This document shows positions 41,605 to 55,104 of a DNA stretch of 64,000 nucleotides, piece after piece. The DNA comes from Litomosoides sigmodontis (lineage: Eukaryota > Nematoda > Chromadorea > Rhabditida > Onchocercidae): assembly GCA_963070105.1 (NCBI GenBank), contig OY718806.1:6159865-6223864 (forward strand). The letters are read 5' to 3'. The notes below the pieces were generated by a model. It worked only from the letters and a program-made list of their open reading frames with translations. It was not told where the DNA came from and ran no database searches. Each line of letters opens with the position of its first letter. The stretch's first letter is position 1. Both the position numbers and the translations under genes were made by a program.

Positions 41605-44600
41605 TCATGTGTAATTTCTGATATGGCTATGTTGCATAAACAGTAAAATGATAACCTTATAATTTTTTATAAATAAAAAGTACTGATAGATGTTTGAAAG
41701 TGCACAAAGAACAGCCGGAACAACAATGATTGCATGAAGCGTACCCAGTGAAATTACTACTACGACGGCCTTTGTAAAAACCTGCAATAACAAACGTTGT
41801 TTCAAGTTCTTTGAATCGTTAGAAGTTTGAAATTAAAATAGTAAAAGTAGAAAAAATCAATATGCTATAAAGAAGGCAGTTGAAGTTTTATAAACAATAC
41901 GTACTTCACTCATATAAGTGGGAACAAGCAGTAGAATTAGGATGAAGAAGAACGTTGAGAAACTGCACTGAAGCAATGGGAAACCAACGACATCAAACGT
42001 ATGCTCAAGTCTTTCTTGTACTGACGTCAGATTTGGATTCAAGCCAGTGCGATGATAGTGAAAAGTGATATGAGCGGGAAAGTCAACTGATAAACCGATA
42101 GACATAATCATTGTTGCCATCGAAACCGGATCGACATCGACATTCCAAAAAGTTAGGATGCCGAAAACTCCTAAATTTTCAAAATTATTTATGGAACCTC
42201 ATAAATGCTATTTCTAAACCAGTTTTGTGACTTAAAAATATGGAATATAAACTTACCAATACATATCGATGCAGTTGATAGGATTGCAATCATCACAGTT
42301 AAAATGTCAGGCATAAAAACGTAACACACTACTGACATGCACGCCAGTATCACGAGAGACGTTTGGAAAGATGTTGTTACCAATGAATCAATTTGGTCCG
42401 TGAACAACGCTTCCTCTTCATATACTGATGCTTCAAGGTCCTATAAAAATAGTGCTCAGGCTAAGCGGAATTTACGCATGCAAAAAGCACAACACAGAAG
42501 GTGCATGTTATTTCAAATTGAAATTTGTTTGAACTGAAATTTGATTGGTTAGCTCTAAAATCCGCTGAGATGCGTTCGTTGATTTTCAGTGTTATTATCC
42601 ACCTTATAGCGATCGACAATTGCTCGCCACGCTTTCAGCATATTCAATCGCTGTATCCAATCCGACTGATTTTTACCATGATAACTGATCGTGACGTAAA
42701 AGGCTGTAAGACTGAAACTTGTATGCATAAAAGCTCCTCAAACTCCTCAGATCTAAGCCACTCTTAATTAAACATGTACATCTGTATTGAAAATTTTGAA
42801 TTAAGCAAATTTATGGCTAAATTCTCTCGTGAAACGGTCATAAGAAAATACAATAACCTTTCATCACTTCTTGGTACTAGGGAATTTCGTGCATATCCAA
42901 AGAAGCACAACTTGCACTCAGCTAATAATAGGCAAAAGCTAAGTTCTAAAATCGATTCTAAACATATCCCACTTGTTGCAGTTCACATTCAAGAAATGCT
43001 ACTGCCAGAAAGTATACTTCTAAAAATGAAGTCGGAAATTCAAAAATTGGTACTTATTAGAGGATCAAAAATTAGTCACCGATTAGTTTGATTGTCGAAT
43101 TTCATGTATCCACCGAACACTTCATATTCGGGCCATTCCAGAAATTTAAATAGATCATCTGAGGTATAGTCATCAAATTCACTTCCATCGGTTTCTTCAT
43201 TTTTCGACTCCAAATACGTCTCATAATCACGAAGCCAAAAATGCGTAAACTTGGAACCTTTACATCCAGGTAATTCTTCAAATTGAGATACCAACTCTTT
43301 CATGCGTTCTCGTCTGGATAAATTTCGTAAATCTCCCGGTTCTAAGATGAACACCGTTACAAAAGTGTATGACGGCATAATCAAATTACTGTGTAGTTCA
43401 TTTATCTGAAAATTCACTGTAATTCACTGGGATCTTGCAAGTTAAAGTGGAATAAAATTGAACAAAAATTAGCATATGTACTTCAATCATTGGTGAATCA
43501 GCCAAAAATAATTTTCCTGGTGTCAGACAACCTCTTGCTACCAGTGCGTGTTTAATATTTGCTGTAAAATAAATTATAAGCAGTATAAATATCAAAATTG
43601 TCGTGAAGCCACTTGACAGGTATTTGCAGTAATTGTGCAAGAAAGTAGTGGCCTAAAAAAGAAAAATTGAAGCACTGAAATATAGGTTATGTTATCGAAA
43701 AAATAGTTAAGTCATCAAAAAAAATGATTTAAATCATTAAAAAAATGATTGAAATCAAAAATTTAATTGAACATGAAACTTGATAATGTTAATTAATATT
43801 TGCTATAGGCTACGTGATTCGTACCTAACCACCCGATTCTTTTCTTCTCTCATTTTCTTTGATTTGTTTAAAAAATCAAATGAATTTAACAAACCATCGA
43901 TTCTTTCTCAGACTTTCCTTGAGAAGCAACAGATTTCGCATAAATACTTTCTCGCTGTATTTCTATTTGGCCACCAATACACATGACGGCAGAATAAAGC
44001 GTTATAGTATATATATAATCCAGAAAAATGGCTACTGTGTTAGCGATGCACAGCAGTCGGATTTCAGGTGTTAGTGTCGTAAATATTCCAATTCCAAAGG
44101 CTAACATATTTGTCAGTGATGTTATAGTTATCGACGGCCCAATATCAGTCAGAACCTAATGAGTTAGGTTGAACACGCAAAAAAACTGTTGCATTGGTCA
44201 AAGAACGCAGCGAACGATGGAAATTCCTCTCAAAACAGATTGGAGGAAAAAAGTGTAGAACTTACAAGCACTATTCTTTCCCGAATTGTTTTGTATGGGA
44301 CAGTTCCATTCCTAATTTCAATATCCCTTCTGTTCCACGCACTGATCATTAGAAAGGCATCATCGACTCCTAGAATGACATAGACTTTCATCCAATTTCA
44401 TTGTTTCCTCCTCTTCTAAATTTAGAGTCCTGTTTATGCTACGAGAAATGAGCAAATAAATCATTTGTACTAATAGAAGTGATGAGTTGAAAAAATACCT
44501 ATAGCTAAAATAAGGAACGGTGTGATGCAGAGAATAGAACCAGGCCGTAGACCCAACAAAATCAAAAGTCCGAGAGCAGTTGATGTTGCCATTAACGGTG

Positions 44601-46490
44601 TGATACATCCGACAAGAGCATAGATTATTTTGATTTTGGAAAACTATAATTGCAGCTAAGTTAATTTTCAAATTCCGGATGTCCTTTTTACCTTTGTTGA
44701 AGGAGCTAAATATCGGATAAGCAGTGCATGGGACCTATCAAATTTGGGGAGGTGGACTTGTCAGTTACGGCGATTCCTCATTGAAATTACAGATATATTT
44801 CACATAACAGATTCTATTCTTGTGCACAAATGTTCTCTATGACATGTCTTCCATACATTAAAGTTAAATTTTGAAATGAAATTTTTTGAGAAAAAACTTT
44901 TTGAGAATGAAGGTAACAGCAAGGTGAGGTAGCGTCGATCACTTGTAGGGCTTCGGCAAATTATGCAAAACGCATAAAGATAACTGAACCTGTCTTGTGT
45001 ATATTGAACTGATACTAACTGTTCCAACAGCAAAGATACACATCATAATAAAGCCAACGAGTATGTAAGGCATTAGCGCAAGACCCGCACGAACGATTTC
45101 ATCTTGCGTATAGGCTAATGAAAGTGCGATTGGTCGAATTAACGAGTTGTTGTATTCGCTGCAAAATTCAAAAAGTATTATCCATATGATTTCAGATTTA
45201 AATTTGGTATGCAATAAGCTACGGAGAATTGAAAGGTTGTACTATAAAGAGACTAGCGCAGTTAACGAAGAGGTTAGAAGAAGAAAGCAAACGGTTAGCA
45301 TTATCAACGAAGTCTGTGGGAAGAATTGGAAATTGTATGCAAAACTTGAAAACTTCAACGACCGTTTTATCTTTATATTTCGTTTCATTAATCATTTCCT
45401 TATTTGTTTTACCATGTTATGTTGAAATGAATATTATGTAAAATGACCCTTACTTCCTAAAGTAATACCCAACGAGCCGTTCCCAGCGGAACGTATCATC
45501 GCTGGTCCACTCAATTGGCCGTTGTGTTCGAAAATGTAACGCCACTAATTTAACATATTTGATATTTGTTCCAGAAATTCGATTCACACCATCAGTTCCA
45601 TATTCAACACCAAAGAAATAGGGTGATAAGTCAAGATCACGGCCGAATAGCTGCATTATGGGAAATGATAGCTCAATTAAGTCACGGCCGCCGCCGTAAC
45701 TTCCGTTGCTTCCGCTAATATTTCTGTCGAGATGTTTCGCAGTATTGAGGAGTAATCCATTCTGAAAATCAATCTGTTCCTTCCTTTTGTTATAATTTTG
45801 ATAAAAAAAGGGAATCAATGTTAGTACATGTAAATGATATGATACTACGATCAGTCTTTGAGTTTATAGGAGGCACTTTTCCTTCTTTATCGCATTAATT
45901 TCATGATAGCTTATCATTGTTAGTTGCAAAAAGATTGTAATAGTTGATGAAAGAAATTTTATTATAAATAAGCTTTTAGAAAGACCAGAAGTTCAATCTC
46001 TTTTTGACGTAAATTTGGCTTTTCAAAGCGAAAAGCCTAGTGATAGAGGAAAAAAACTGCTAGAAATATGACGAATTTTCCAAGAAGAAAAAAATACTCA
46101 AGTAGTTTTACTCTGAATTGCCGAACAGGTTCATTGATATCACAAAAATTCCTGCACATCTGGTAATAAGTATAATTCTTTACGGAGAAATGTGTTCCCA
46201 CATAGTCAACAACATTCAGAATTTCATTTAAATGGGGCAATCTGGCGACAGAGCCACCATCTTTTGCCGTAACAATGATAATTACCACCACCGGATCTTT
46301 ACCATCGTTGAATTTTCGGAAAACTTCCAATTCATTGAAGGCTCGAGCATTTGATGGTGTATAACCTGATTGCAGGTTATCCCTCGGTTCCACAAATAAT
46401 AGCTTCAAGGATGCTAATATCGTTATCAATACTATTAACTGAAAACACACTAATGATAGATGCATTAAAGATTAGATAAATCGTATATAC

Positions 46491-46568
<78 letters not shown>

Positions 46569-48685
46569 ATTATTATATACATATATATGTTGTCAACCAA
46601 GCATGTTTAATGATCACGTAACTTTAGTTTAAATACTAATTCTATAACTAAGCATTTGTATTTTTGATTTATATGTCCATAGTCACTTCAAGAACAGATT
46701 GATCAGATAGGAAACAAAAAATTTTCGAGAAAATAAGCATTAGGCGGTTTAGCATGATACTACTTAGACAGGAATGGTGTTATCCTATCCAAACGATTTA
46801 CTTTCCTTCGTCCTCTTCTTACCATCATCGTTCCCTTCCATTTTCCCTATATTCTTCAGTTCAATTCTCTATTAGCCAAGTTCATTTCTTTAAAACGGAA
46901 ATTCCTTTCCTCTAATATGTTCATAATGCATTTTTTTGTTATGTCCGTTACTGTGAAATTTGTAATTTTTTTCCGAAACACTTCGAACAGAGAATTGCGA
47001 AGATCAAAAAGCAGTGATTTGCTATAATAAAACGAAATACACATTCCCGTAAGAAAGTTGTGAATTTGGCTGCCTAAAATGATTTTATATGCAATGTTAG
47101 ATATTTTCTGTTGTCGAATGGTCATCAAACTTTTTTTCTAAGAAGGTTAATATCATATATTAATTAATTTATGAGATGTGATACGATATATCTAAGCCTG
47201 AGCATTTTTAGTCATTCGTTATCGGTGATATTCAATTTTTGAATAGACACAGCAATTGGAAGACGAGTATTAAAATAAATTTGAATTATCACATTACTGC
47301 TCATTCAGGGACCTATCAGTTGCTCTCACTTCGATCATTTCATTGGGCTTATCGTTGAGTCTTTTAACAATGCCCACAGGTTACGAACGTATTCATTTTC
47401 CTACTTTTTAATTCCCATCATCCAATTTACCTCCTTCATGCACTTAATTACCGACATGAAAAAGTAAACATAAATGAAATAAAATGAAAGTCGTAACAAT
47501 TGTGATATGCGGGTACAATTTTTCTCATAAATATCTTTTTGGAATTTCAAATTTACACATAATGGAAATGACAAATTTGAGTTTTGGTTTCTGAAAAGGA
47601 ATAAAATACATAAAATTAAACCACTAGATTTTTTCAAATTATGATAATTGGAAAAAATTTTGTGACAATGGATAGTTTGTCAAAACAATTTTCAAAATAT
47701 TCATGCTCTTTCATGATGTTGCGTACTTTAAAAAAGAAAACCAAATTTTAAGAGTTATTACTTTAGACTGTTACAGTAAACTGGACAAGCAAAACAATTA
47801 CATTCCACAGACATATCAAGGCAAAATTCATCGTTGTGATCAGTCAAATTTTTTCAAGCTCACAAACATGCATACTCATAGGACTGACTAGTTTTTCCAT
47901 TTTCATAGTTGGAAGTTTTGATGATTTTTTTTAAAGCATTTTAGAAACTCGATTATAGGGGTGTGCCAAGACGTATGACTGTAAAAAAAACTTTTGAAAT
48001 TTAGTATTTTCGCCTGGTGGATGAATTATCATAGGCGACTCAGAACGAACAGCTTGTAAATGTATCAGTCCGGGGTATCGTTTTTAAAACAGTTCGCAGG
48101 TGCAAATTTGTAAATTAGTTTGAGTTCAGTCAGAGTGGGATTATCGGAATAATTACAACAGTCCGTCACCAAACACAGTGATTGGAAGAATGAATGAATG
48201 CAAAAAGCTTTGATGGATCACTTTTATTTCAAACTTCTCTTAACATTGTTTTTGTTGATATGAGGTAAATTTAGAAGTGACTCTCTCGATAAGTGACTTG
48301 TTGCTTTCATTGAAATGAACTCAGTGTAATAGGAATACTTAACTTATATTAAGCAGAAATAGAAATTAGCACGTCACTTTATTCGGCCATATAATGTTAC
48401 GTGATACGATCCAATAAGAGTTTCTTTCCACAATCATTAAATTCCAATATTTCGAAAATATGTCTCAATCAACAGTTATCAATGTTGTTTAAGGCTAAGA
48501 GCTAGGTTATGTGCATGAAGCAAGTTATAAAATGTGCTTGAAAAGCTTGATTCACCCACCGTGATAACTGTACGCGGATAATCGGCGACTACATGAGCGG
48601 TGCGTTTAAGGAAAGAATTCAGGAGACGGATGAATTTGGTCTGTGGATGTGGACGGGATGTGGACGAGGTGTCGTCAGGCATCAT
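41605..48685 (-). CDS. Patched-related (PTR) family membrane protein
   Basis: Thirteen exons join in phase to 890 aa: 48685-48560, 46438-46112, 45761-45454, 45158-44990, 44643-44499, 44369-44266, 44155-43895, 43652-43482, 43405-43080, 42711-42603, 42440-42257, 42170-41905 and 41781-41605. The layout is that of nematode PTR/Patched-domain proteins: a short N-tail, a first span (LIVLITILASLKLLFVE), a large luminal loop and a sterol-sensing domain. A second loop and a second set of spans follow. The paired transport-type acidic residues are present: GVDDAF (D361, D362) in the first half and GLSVDF (D773) in the second, as in RND transporters. PTR proteins in C. elegans act in moulting, apical extracellular matrix and vesicle traffic. 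Intron 1 is long (46439-48559) and carries an AT microsatellite. The start at ATG 48685 (followed by a second ATG) is the first in frame; an in-frame stretch continues further upstream without an ATG. Confidence 0.93.
46486..46590. repeat. (AT)n microsatellite in PTR intron 1
   Basis: Runs of TA dinucleotide broken by single extra T or A and by an ATAATAATTATTAT segment, about 105 bp. It lies in intron 1, about 50 bp upstream of the acceptor of PTR exon 2. It is self-complementary and could extrude a cruciform or pause transcription. Confidence 0.95.
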
Positions 48686-51600
48686 TTGCCTCCAAAATGT
48701 TCGGAAGAGTTGGGGTATGAGGAGGTGAGGCGATTCTAGCAACTGTCGCTTCTACCGCTACTTATCTATCGTTCCTGTTACAAAATGGGTGAGTTTCGTT
48801 TGCTGATGATGTCGTCAAAACTAGTGTGAGGGCGGGTGGAAGGAGGCGCTGGGGAAGAGGAAGGGAGCGGGAGAGGTGAAAAGATGAGCTGAGACGTAAA
48901 GAGCTCGAAATGAAGCGGGCAGATTTTTAAACCGGTTCCCATTCCTTTACCGTTGCTCTTTCCGGGCATCATCCACTTCACTTCGGTGCATCAATTAGCC
49001 TTCTTCTCATCGCTAATCACACACCGACTTCTCCTTTCCTTCTTTTTCCACTCCCTAAATTCAGTTAAGCATCGAGCTACACGGAATTGGTCAATGTGTG
49101 TGTGCGTGTGTGCTTTGTGGAATACGAACATTGTACATCGCTAGTGCTTGTTGCGCTTGAAGAAATCGAAGATCCTTTTCAAGCACTGAGTTTATTGATT
49201 GTCAATTCTTTTCAGCAAGTTACGTGTAACTTTCATGGGGACTGCTTTTTAGTCTTATAATTTTAAGAAGATCGTAGTTTGGTGAAGTTTTGCATGGAAA
49301 ATGGAGCTATTCAGGTCGGTGACGCAAACTTTTCGTAAGATGTGAAGATGTCAAGGAATGATTAATTGATTTGTCAATAAAGAATTTTTTTCCCCAACAT
49401 AAAACCTTTTTTAATAGAAAACCCGTTTATTCGTCTAGGCGTTGCATGGTCCGTTTAAATAATTTGGGATCATCTGAGGTGAGGTTTCCACTACGCCCGT
49501 CACTTTCTGCCGCCAGATCAACGATCAACTTGCATTTTTTTTAGAACATTCCTCCTTCTATTTGTGAGTTCATTAGGCGATAATTGGTTACCTGCAATCC
49601 TTATCTCTATTTTTTTGCTCATCGAAGTATTCAAGTGAGAAACAACGGATACACATACATACATTATATTACACTTGCACAGCCCTTAGGCGGAAATCAA
49701 ATATCACTTCTGCGCTCTTCCGTACCCATTCTACCTCATATCACTGTTCCCTTATCACTTCAAAAAGCTTAATTTCTGATGAAACTTTGTGCTCCAGTGG
49801 ATAAGAAAGAGTATAATGAGCGCGGTGTAGGTAGGATAACAATGTTTAACTTGCTGAATGGTTCTTGACATCAGTCACGTGGTCATCACCATCTTCACTT
49901 GCCAGTTTAAACGATTATTGAGAGTCAATACCGAAATGCAGAAGGTAGAAAAGTAATATGCAACTGAAAACCATCGGTTGCTATGATTTCTAATTATTTA
50001 TACATATATAAACCTCACCAAACTAAATTACTGCTTTTGTAGAGATACGTGTAATCGAAAGATTGATAATGAAAACAGGTTAAGCAGAAATAGAAAAGGA
50101 CTATTGATCGTCATCATTCAAACAGTTCTTGCTGAGTGACTTATTCTATATGGCATGAAAACAACTCTTTCATCCTAGCTTATCAACCAATCAGACCGAT
50201 ATAATAGCAAACAATTCCAGGTAAATTACAGCAACAGAACCTTGACATACATTCAAAATGAAATATCTGTTGGCGACTTCTTACAGTTCTACACACCGTG
50301 TTGGTTTAAATCGGAATTCTACGTAGCAAATCAAGGTAATCGCATGCGGTCAATTTTTGAATAATAAAAGAAATTGCTAATACTGAATGACAATTAATGG
50401 ACGTCGAAAAAAATTCAGTCGCTTTAATTTAACAGCAAGTATTCTATGAGTAGCAATTAACAAACGAAAATGCCAGCAAAAATTCCTACACTTTCATTTA
50501 CTTTATAAGGACGGAAGGTTCATTGGCACCAGAAAAAATCATGTCTAATAATTACTTATCAAAGTTGGGAGAAATGCTACAACATTCACTTTGCTACAAC
50601 ATTCGCACACCGTACTGCCAGTCTGAGGTACTTGGACTCTTTATACTGCTCTCTGCTTTTCTTACATTTTGAGACGCACTAATAGTTCCCCGAAGCCAAT
50701 TGCAACCGACAGCAGTTCGTGGTTTAATGTTAATATGGATATTCACTGATATCACTTCAATTTACTGTAATTCTATATCAAAACAATAACAGTATTCTGT
50801 TACCGCTGGAAACTATTATTAGATTAAACTGAACGTAAATATTCACTTCACGTCCAGTGGGTTTGGCGCTGATTTTATACTTCGGCAAACCCTGCAATTA
50901 AGCTTCCACCGTTATATCTGATAAACGTGGAAAATAATGCCTTACATTCAAATGGGAACTTCAACCATTTGCATAACACATTATCATCTCGAAATGACTC
51001 CTTATTCCTTAAACTTTATTTTAGCACCTATTCCCCCGCCTTCACAGTGAAAATAAAACAGAATTAATCGCAGGTATATGTTGGAGTTTTGGCAACTTTT
51101 CTATCGAAGTATCTCTTTCCAGATGTCAGTAACCGAATTCGTAACTATTTTTCCTATCTTCTGATTTGAATCTCTATATCACCGTACTGGTTTATGAAAA
51201 ACTGATCATTTAAATCTTTTATTACCAAAACAAAGTATTACCTCCAAACACGGTTTGCTTCGTGTTTAATAAGTCAGCTTTGCGACTTACGCAACCACAC
51301 AAACAAAAAATTTTTGAAAAAATCTGCCAGATGCTTTTTCAAACTACTTGCCCCATCTTAAATAGTGTAATAAGAGAAACCCTACTTTTCTACTGAAACG
51401 ACTTTAACCTAAGAAGAAAAATCTTATTTCAATTATTCATTTAGTGGAAAGACAATTTCGTTCTCAAAAAGTTGTTCACATCGCTATCTTGTGAACACAA
51501 TTCATCACCTGTCAACCAGTCATGATGTTTGCTATTAATTCTTAAAAGAAATTCATCCAAATTGATTATAATACCCAAACTGCCCTGACTATGTTTACGA

Positions 51601-52002
51601 ATCATGTGTGGATCGCGTGGCAAATAGAAAAGGATAAGTATTAACTATCCCCGACCAATCGGATTCGATTTGTTACAACGGATTTTTTTTGAGCAGATTT
51701 CGAAGATTACTGTTCATTACAAAATAAAATATTAAACACCAGCTACTGCAACAGATTGCCAATAATCAGCGTCACTTAATGTGATTTGTAAACATCCTAC
51801 AAAAAGAAATTCACATGCAATCAATTCTACAGTTTCTCAACTGGTTGGTTTCTAATCTTCCAAATTATTGTCCACAAGGCATATGCTGCGAAGATTTCTG
51901 TCAATATTTGAAAGCACACAAATTATTTGTGCAAAACAAAGCTTCCAACTTTAATCGAAATTTTACACTTCAAATTATCCACTGACAACAACATGATAAA
52001 AT
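48686..52002. other. Intergenic region between PTR and ASNSD1
   Basis: PTR promoter side on the left, ASNSD1 3' flank on the right. Two minus-strand open segments (51623-51441, and 51797-51738 ending QSVAVAGV-stop) were seen but match nothing I know. A G/A-rich stretch at 48830-48890 is the only compositional oddity. Confidence 0.45.
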
Positions 52003-55000
52003 TTATTTTTCCAGAAGTCTAGGACAAACGTCGTTTCCTTTTTCTTTTCGATTTTCCAATTTTGCTATTCTCGTACCAAATTGCATAGCACGCTTCGGAG
52101 TGAGGTATAACGTTTGCGGTGTTCCTAACAGCTAAAAACTAGCAAATTAAAACTGAATATAAGGATTGGCTTCTCACAATAACACAACCTACCTTCAACG
52201 CCTCCCGTATCAGCCACTTTTCACCAATCCCCCGAGATTGCGTAAAATCAGTTTTGCATTCGAGAGATAGAGAAGTAACCCATTCAACGAACAAATCATC
52301 AAGAAACGGTGATCTTAAAATAAAGATAGAATCGGACCAAAAGTTTTTCAAGTAAAAGTAAAAACTTTATCACTAGTTATACAGAATGAAGTAGAACAAA
52401 GCAGTCGAAGAATCACTTCTCACAAAGTTTTAATTGACAACTTGACAACTTCCTAACAACAATAAAGCATGGCAAGCAAAAATTAAGCAATAAGTATATA
52501 AAACAAACTTTAAGTCCTTGCCCAGACTTGAAACCACTCTATCATCTCGTCCAAGATTTCTTTCACCAATCCTTTTCATTTCTTCACGCAATTCGTCTAC
52601 CACCGCGTTTCTTCCTTTCTTCAAATAAGTAGTTCTGTGCCGCATGTAACCACCAAACAATTCATCTGCACCGCTGCCAACGAATACAGTTCTGGCTTCT
52701 GATCTAAAGCAAAAACACCTAGAACATATAAATCCAACTTTCACTAACTGAATTTGGTCCATTCATGGGTTTATGGGAAGACGGGAATTCTATTTATGAA
52801 GACAAGTAGGTGCCTGAAAAGCACAAGCATGCAAGGTTGATATGAAGTTTAATCAAATGAGCACTACCAACTTTCTAGGTACAAGAGGCCTTTCCTCATC
52901 TTCGAACAGGAACCCCTCACCACGAGCAGCGAACCATTGCACGCATCCAATTGAATCATCCAAGACAGAACAAGCTGGAGCCACTGCACTCGATATGTAC
53001 CTTTTTCGACAATGTGCCAATTCATCCAAGTCAACGTTAACCAGAATCAAACGAAGAGAGAGATCAGGATAACATGATTTAAGATATTTGAATGCCTCCT
53101 TACTTTGTGGTCGGTCTGGAGCTCCATCATATTTCTTAAAACAAACTTTCACTTTATTTGAGAAATGTGAAAGTTAGTACTAGTCTGAAGAAGGAGAAAA
53201 AAGAAACATTACAGACCTTTCCTGCGTCAAAAGCAACATTCACTAAATCGAACACTACATTTTGTGGCATACAGTGAGCCAACAAATGAGCAATTAACAA
53301 ACTGTCCACGCCACCACTGAACGATAGCGATATACATTTCACAAAATTATCCAGGTTAGAAATTGTACGATATACTGCTTCTTTCAGCTGCTTCAACATA
53401 ATCGCTGCCAAATCTTCCCGACTGACCTTAGAAATGGCACCCGATGAGAACACAAGCAAAAGAAGTTCCCAACTGTGAAAATAAGATCTTAAATATTTGC
53501 CTTTTTCACATCTTTTTGACAAAAAAAGTTAAAAAGATGTGACAAAAAGTCAAAAAGATAAACTCATCCTCGTTATCAAAATTAAAAATACCGCCGTCGT
53601 ATACACAGAATAAAGCATAATTCAACGAACATTTTTAAAACACAGTTCATGTGAAGGCATAAGTCTTTCTAAAACTACTTCTCTCTGCACCCGGCGCAGT
53701 TTATTAAATTGCTCTATCCATGGTCCCTTTACTTCGAAAGCATAAAATATGACATTTTCTTCACTGCATAAATCAAGAACAGTCACAGTACCCGATGGCA
53801 CACCGTACCAGCTGCGCTGAAAAATGTTTCAAAAAAATCACATGTTTGATTATCGATTTCTATTCTAGGCACTTACTAACAAATCTTATTACCTGCTGAT
53901 CACATGCGAAAATAGAAAAATAAAACGTTTTATCTATTCGTTTCCACAATAAACTTTTTCGGCCAAATACATCGCGTCCAAGCAATACCTTCTTAAAATC
54001 TTCCTAAAAACGAGAATAAAAATATTAAATATTAACGGTTGCGTGCGTGCAAAAAACAAATTAGTGGTACTGTTTATCATCCGAAATTACATTGTACCTC
54101 AAAAATACCTAAAAAAAAAATTCTTTTTTAAATTAATATTATTTATTGTCTGCCGATAAATGCACTCCGAATTGCTGATTTGATCAAGGAGAAACTTGTT
54201 CTTATGTTATTTCGAGGCAATCGAAAATGAATTCAGGGTATTTGGTATTGATAACATAATGTAGCTTGTAAAAGGAACATAAAGAAAAAATTATCAAATC
54301 AGAGGGAAAATCAAAATAAAAGATAATCGGAAGTACGTCTTGGAGATGTTAAGCATTAACAACTAAAACAAAATAAGATCTGGTATGTGGCAGAGAAAAT
54401 TCCATCTTTTGTGGTTAGTAACAAAAAGCGAAGGAGATAAAACCACTTTTTTTTTAGATTTTTTTTACTTCATATACGTCATACGAATTCATCTTGAAAT
54501 ATATTTTCGTGCGTAAATTATCACCCTGTAATAAATAACTGCCCAATCTCCAATCATATCATTCAGTACATCAATAATTTCGCTAATCAACTTGCACGCA
54601 TTTAACTTTTCCACCAATGTTTTGGAACCATCATAAAAAACAGTGCTGGGTAACAGACACGCCTGAAACTTCAAACGGATAAACATTAAGGCATTCGTCA
54701 AAATACAAAACCATACACTCTAAATAACTTGCGTTGCAACTTTTCTAATTCAGATAATAATTCATCTTGAATTATAAAAAAAAACAAATCTCACTCTCAA
54801 CCTTCCAGACAAACCCTCTGTTTATGTGACAAACAAGCCTCCTATTAGTATGTGGCAACACCTACATCATTTTCTGGAAAAAAAATGAAGTGGAATTACA
54901 TACCTCTGAACGGAAATAGGGTTTTCCAACTAGGAACAAATGACCGTTTTTGCACTTAACTGTGTTATTCTGCTGCAACAGCAAAATTAATTAATGAAGG

Positions 55001-55104
55001 ATTCAAAAAAAAATAGAATAAGTCGTAAATAAGGCTAAACTTACAGGAAACTTCACTTCATTGCTTTCTAAATCAACCGTTATGGTACATGGCTCTGGAA
55101 TCAT
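52003..55104 (-). CDS. Asparagine synthetase domain-containing protein (ASNSD1-like)
   Basis: Ten exons join in phase to 493 aa: 55104-55045, 54972-54904, 54662-54525, 54003-53893, 53816-53631, 53426-53217, 53134-52872, 52703-52509, 52313-52193 and 52131-52003. The C-terminal half is the asparagine-synthetase ATP-pyrophosphatase domain. It has the PP-loop SFSGGVDS (S225-S230), [49 protein letters not shown] and [17 protein letters not shown], which is the ASNSD1 hallmark order rather than true ASNS. The N-terminal half retains part of the class II glutamine-amidotransferase fold ([22 protein letters not shown]). It begins MIPEPC, with no MCGI start, and is about 150 residues shorter than the human protein (643 aa). 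ASNSD1 has no established reaction. Exon 7 could use upstream in-phase acceptors that add a few residues. Confidence 0.93.
53506..53559. repeat. Overlapping inverted repeats in ASNSD1 intron 5
   Basis: TCACATCTTTTT at 53506-53517 is complementary to AAAAAGATGTGA at 53531-53542 (13-nt loop). The overlapping ATCTTTTTGAC at 53510-53520 is complementary to GTCAAAAAGAT at 53549-53559, so two alternative stems share one arm. The block lies in the intron 53427-53630. A function is not known. Confidence 0.6.

Noticed and set aside
44708..44755. Candidate extra PTR exon (SHALLIRYLAPSTK)
   Set aside because: It could be spliced in phase with a weak donor, but joining exon 4 (ending at 44990) directly to exon 5 gives the normal short loop between sterol-sensing-domain helices.
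51441..51797. Minus-strand segments ending HHDWLTGDEL... and QSVAVAGV-stop
   Set aside because: They are open and partly flanked by splice-like sites, but they match no family, do not fit the ASNSD1 phase and lack a start.
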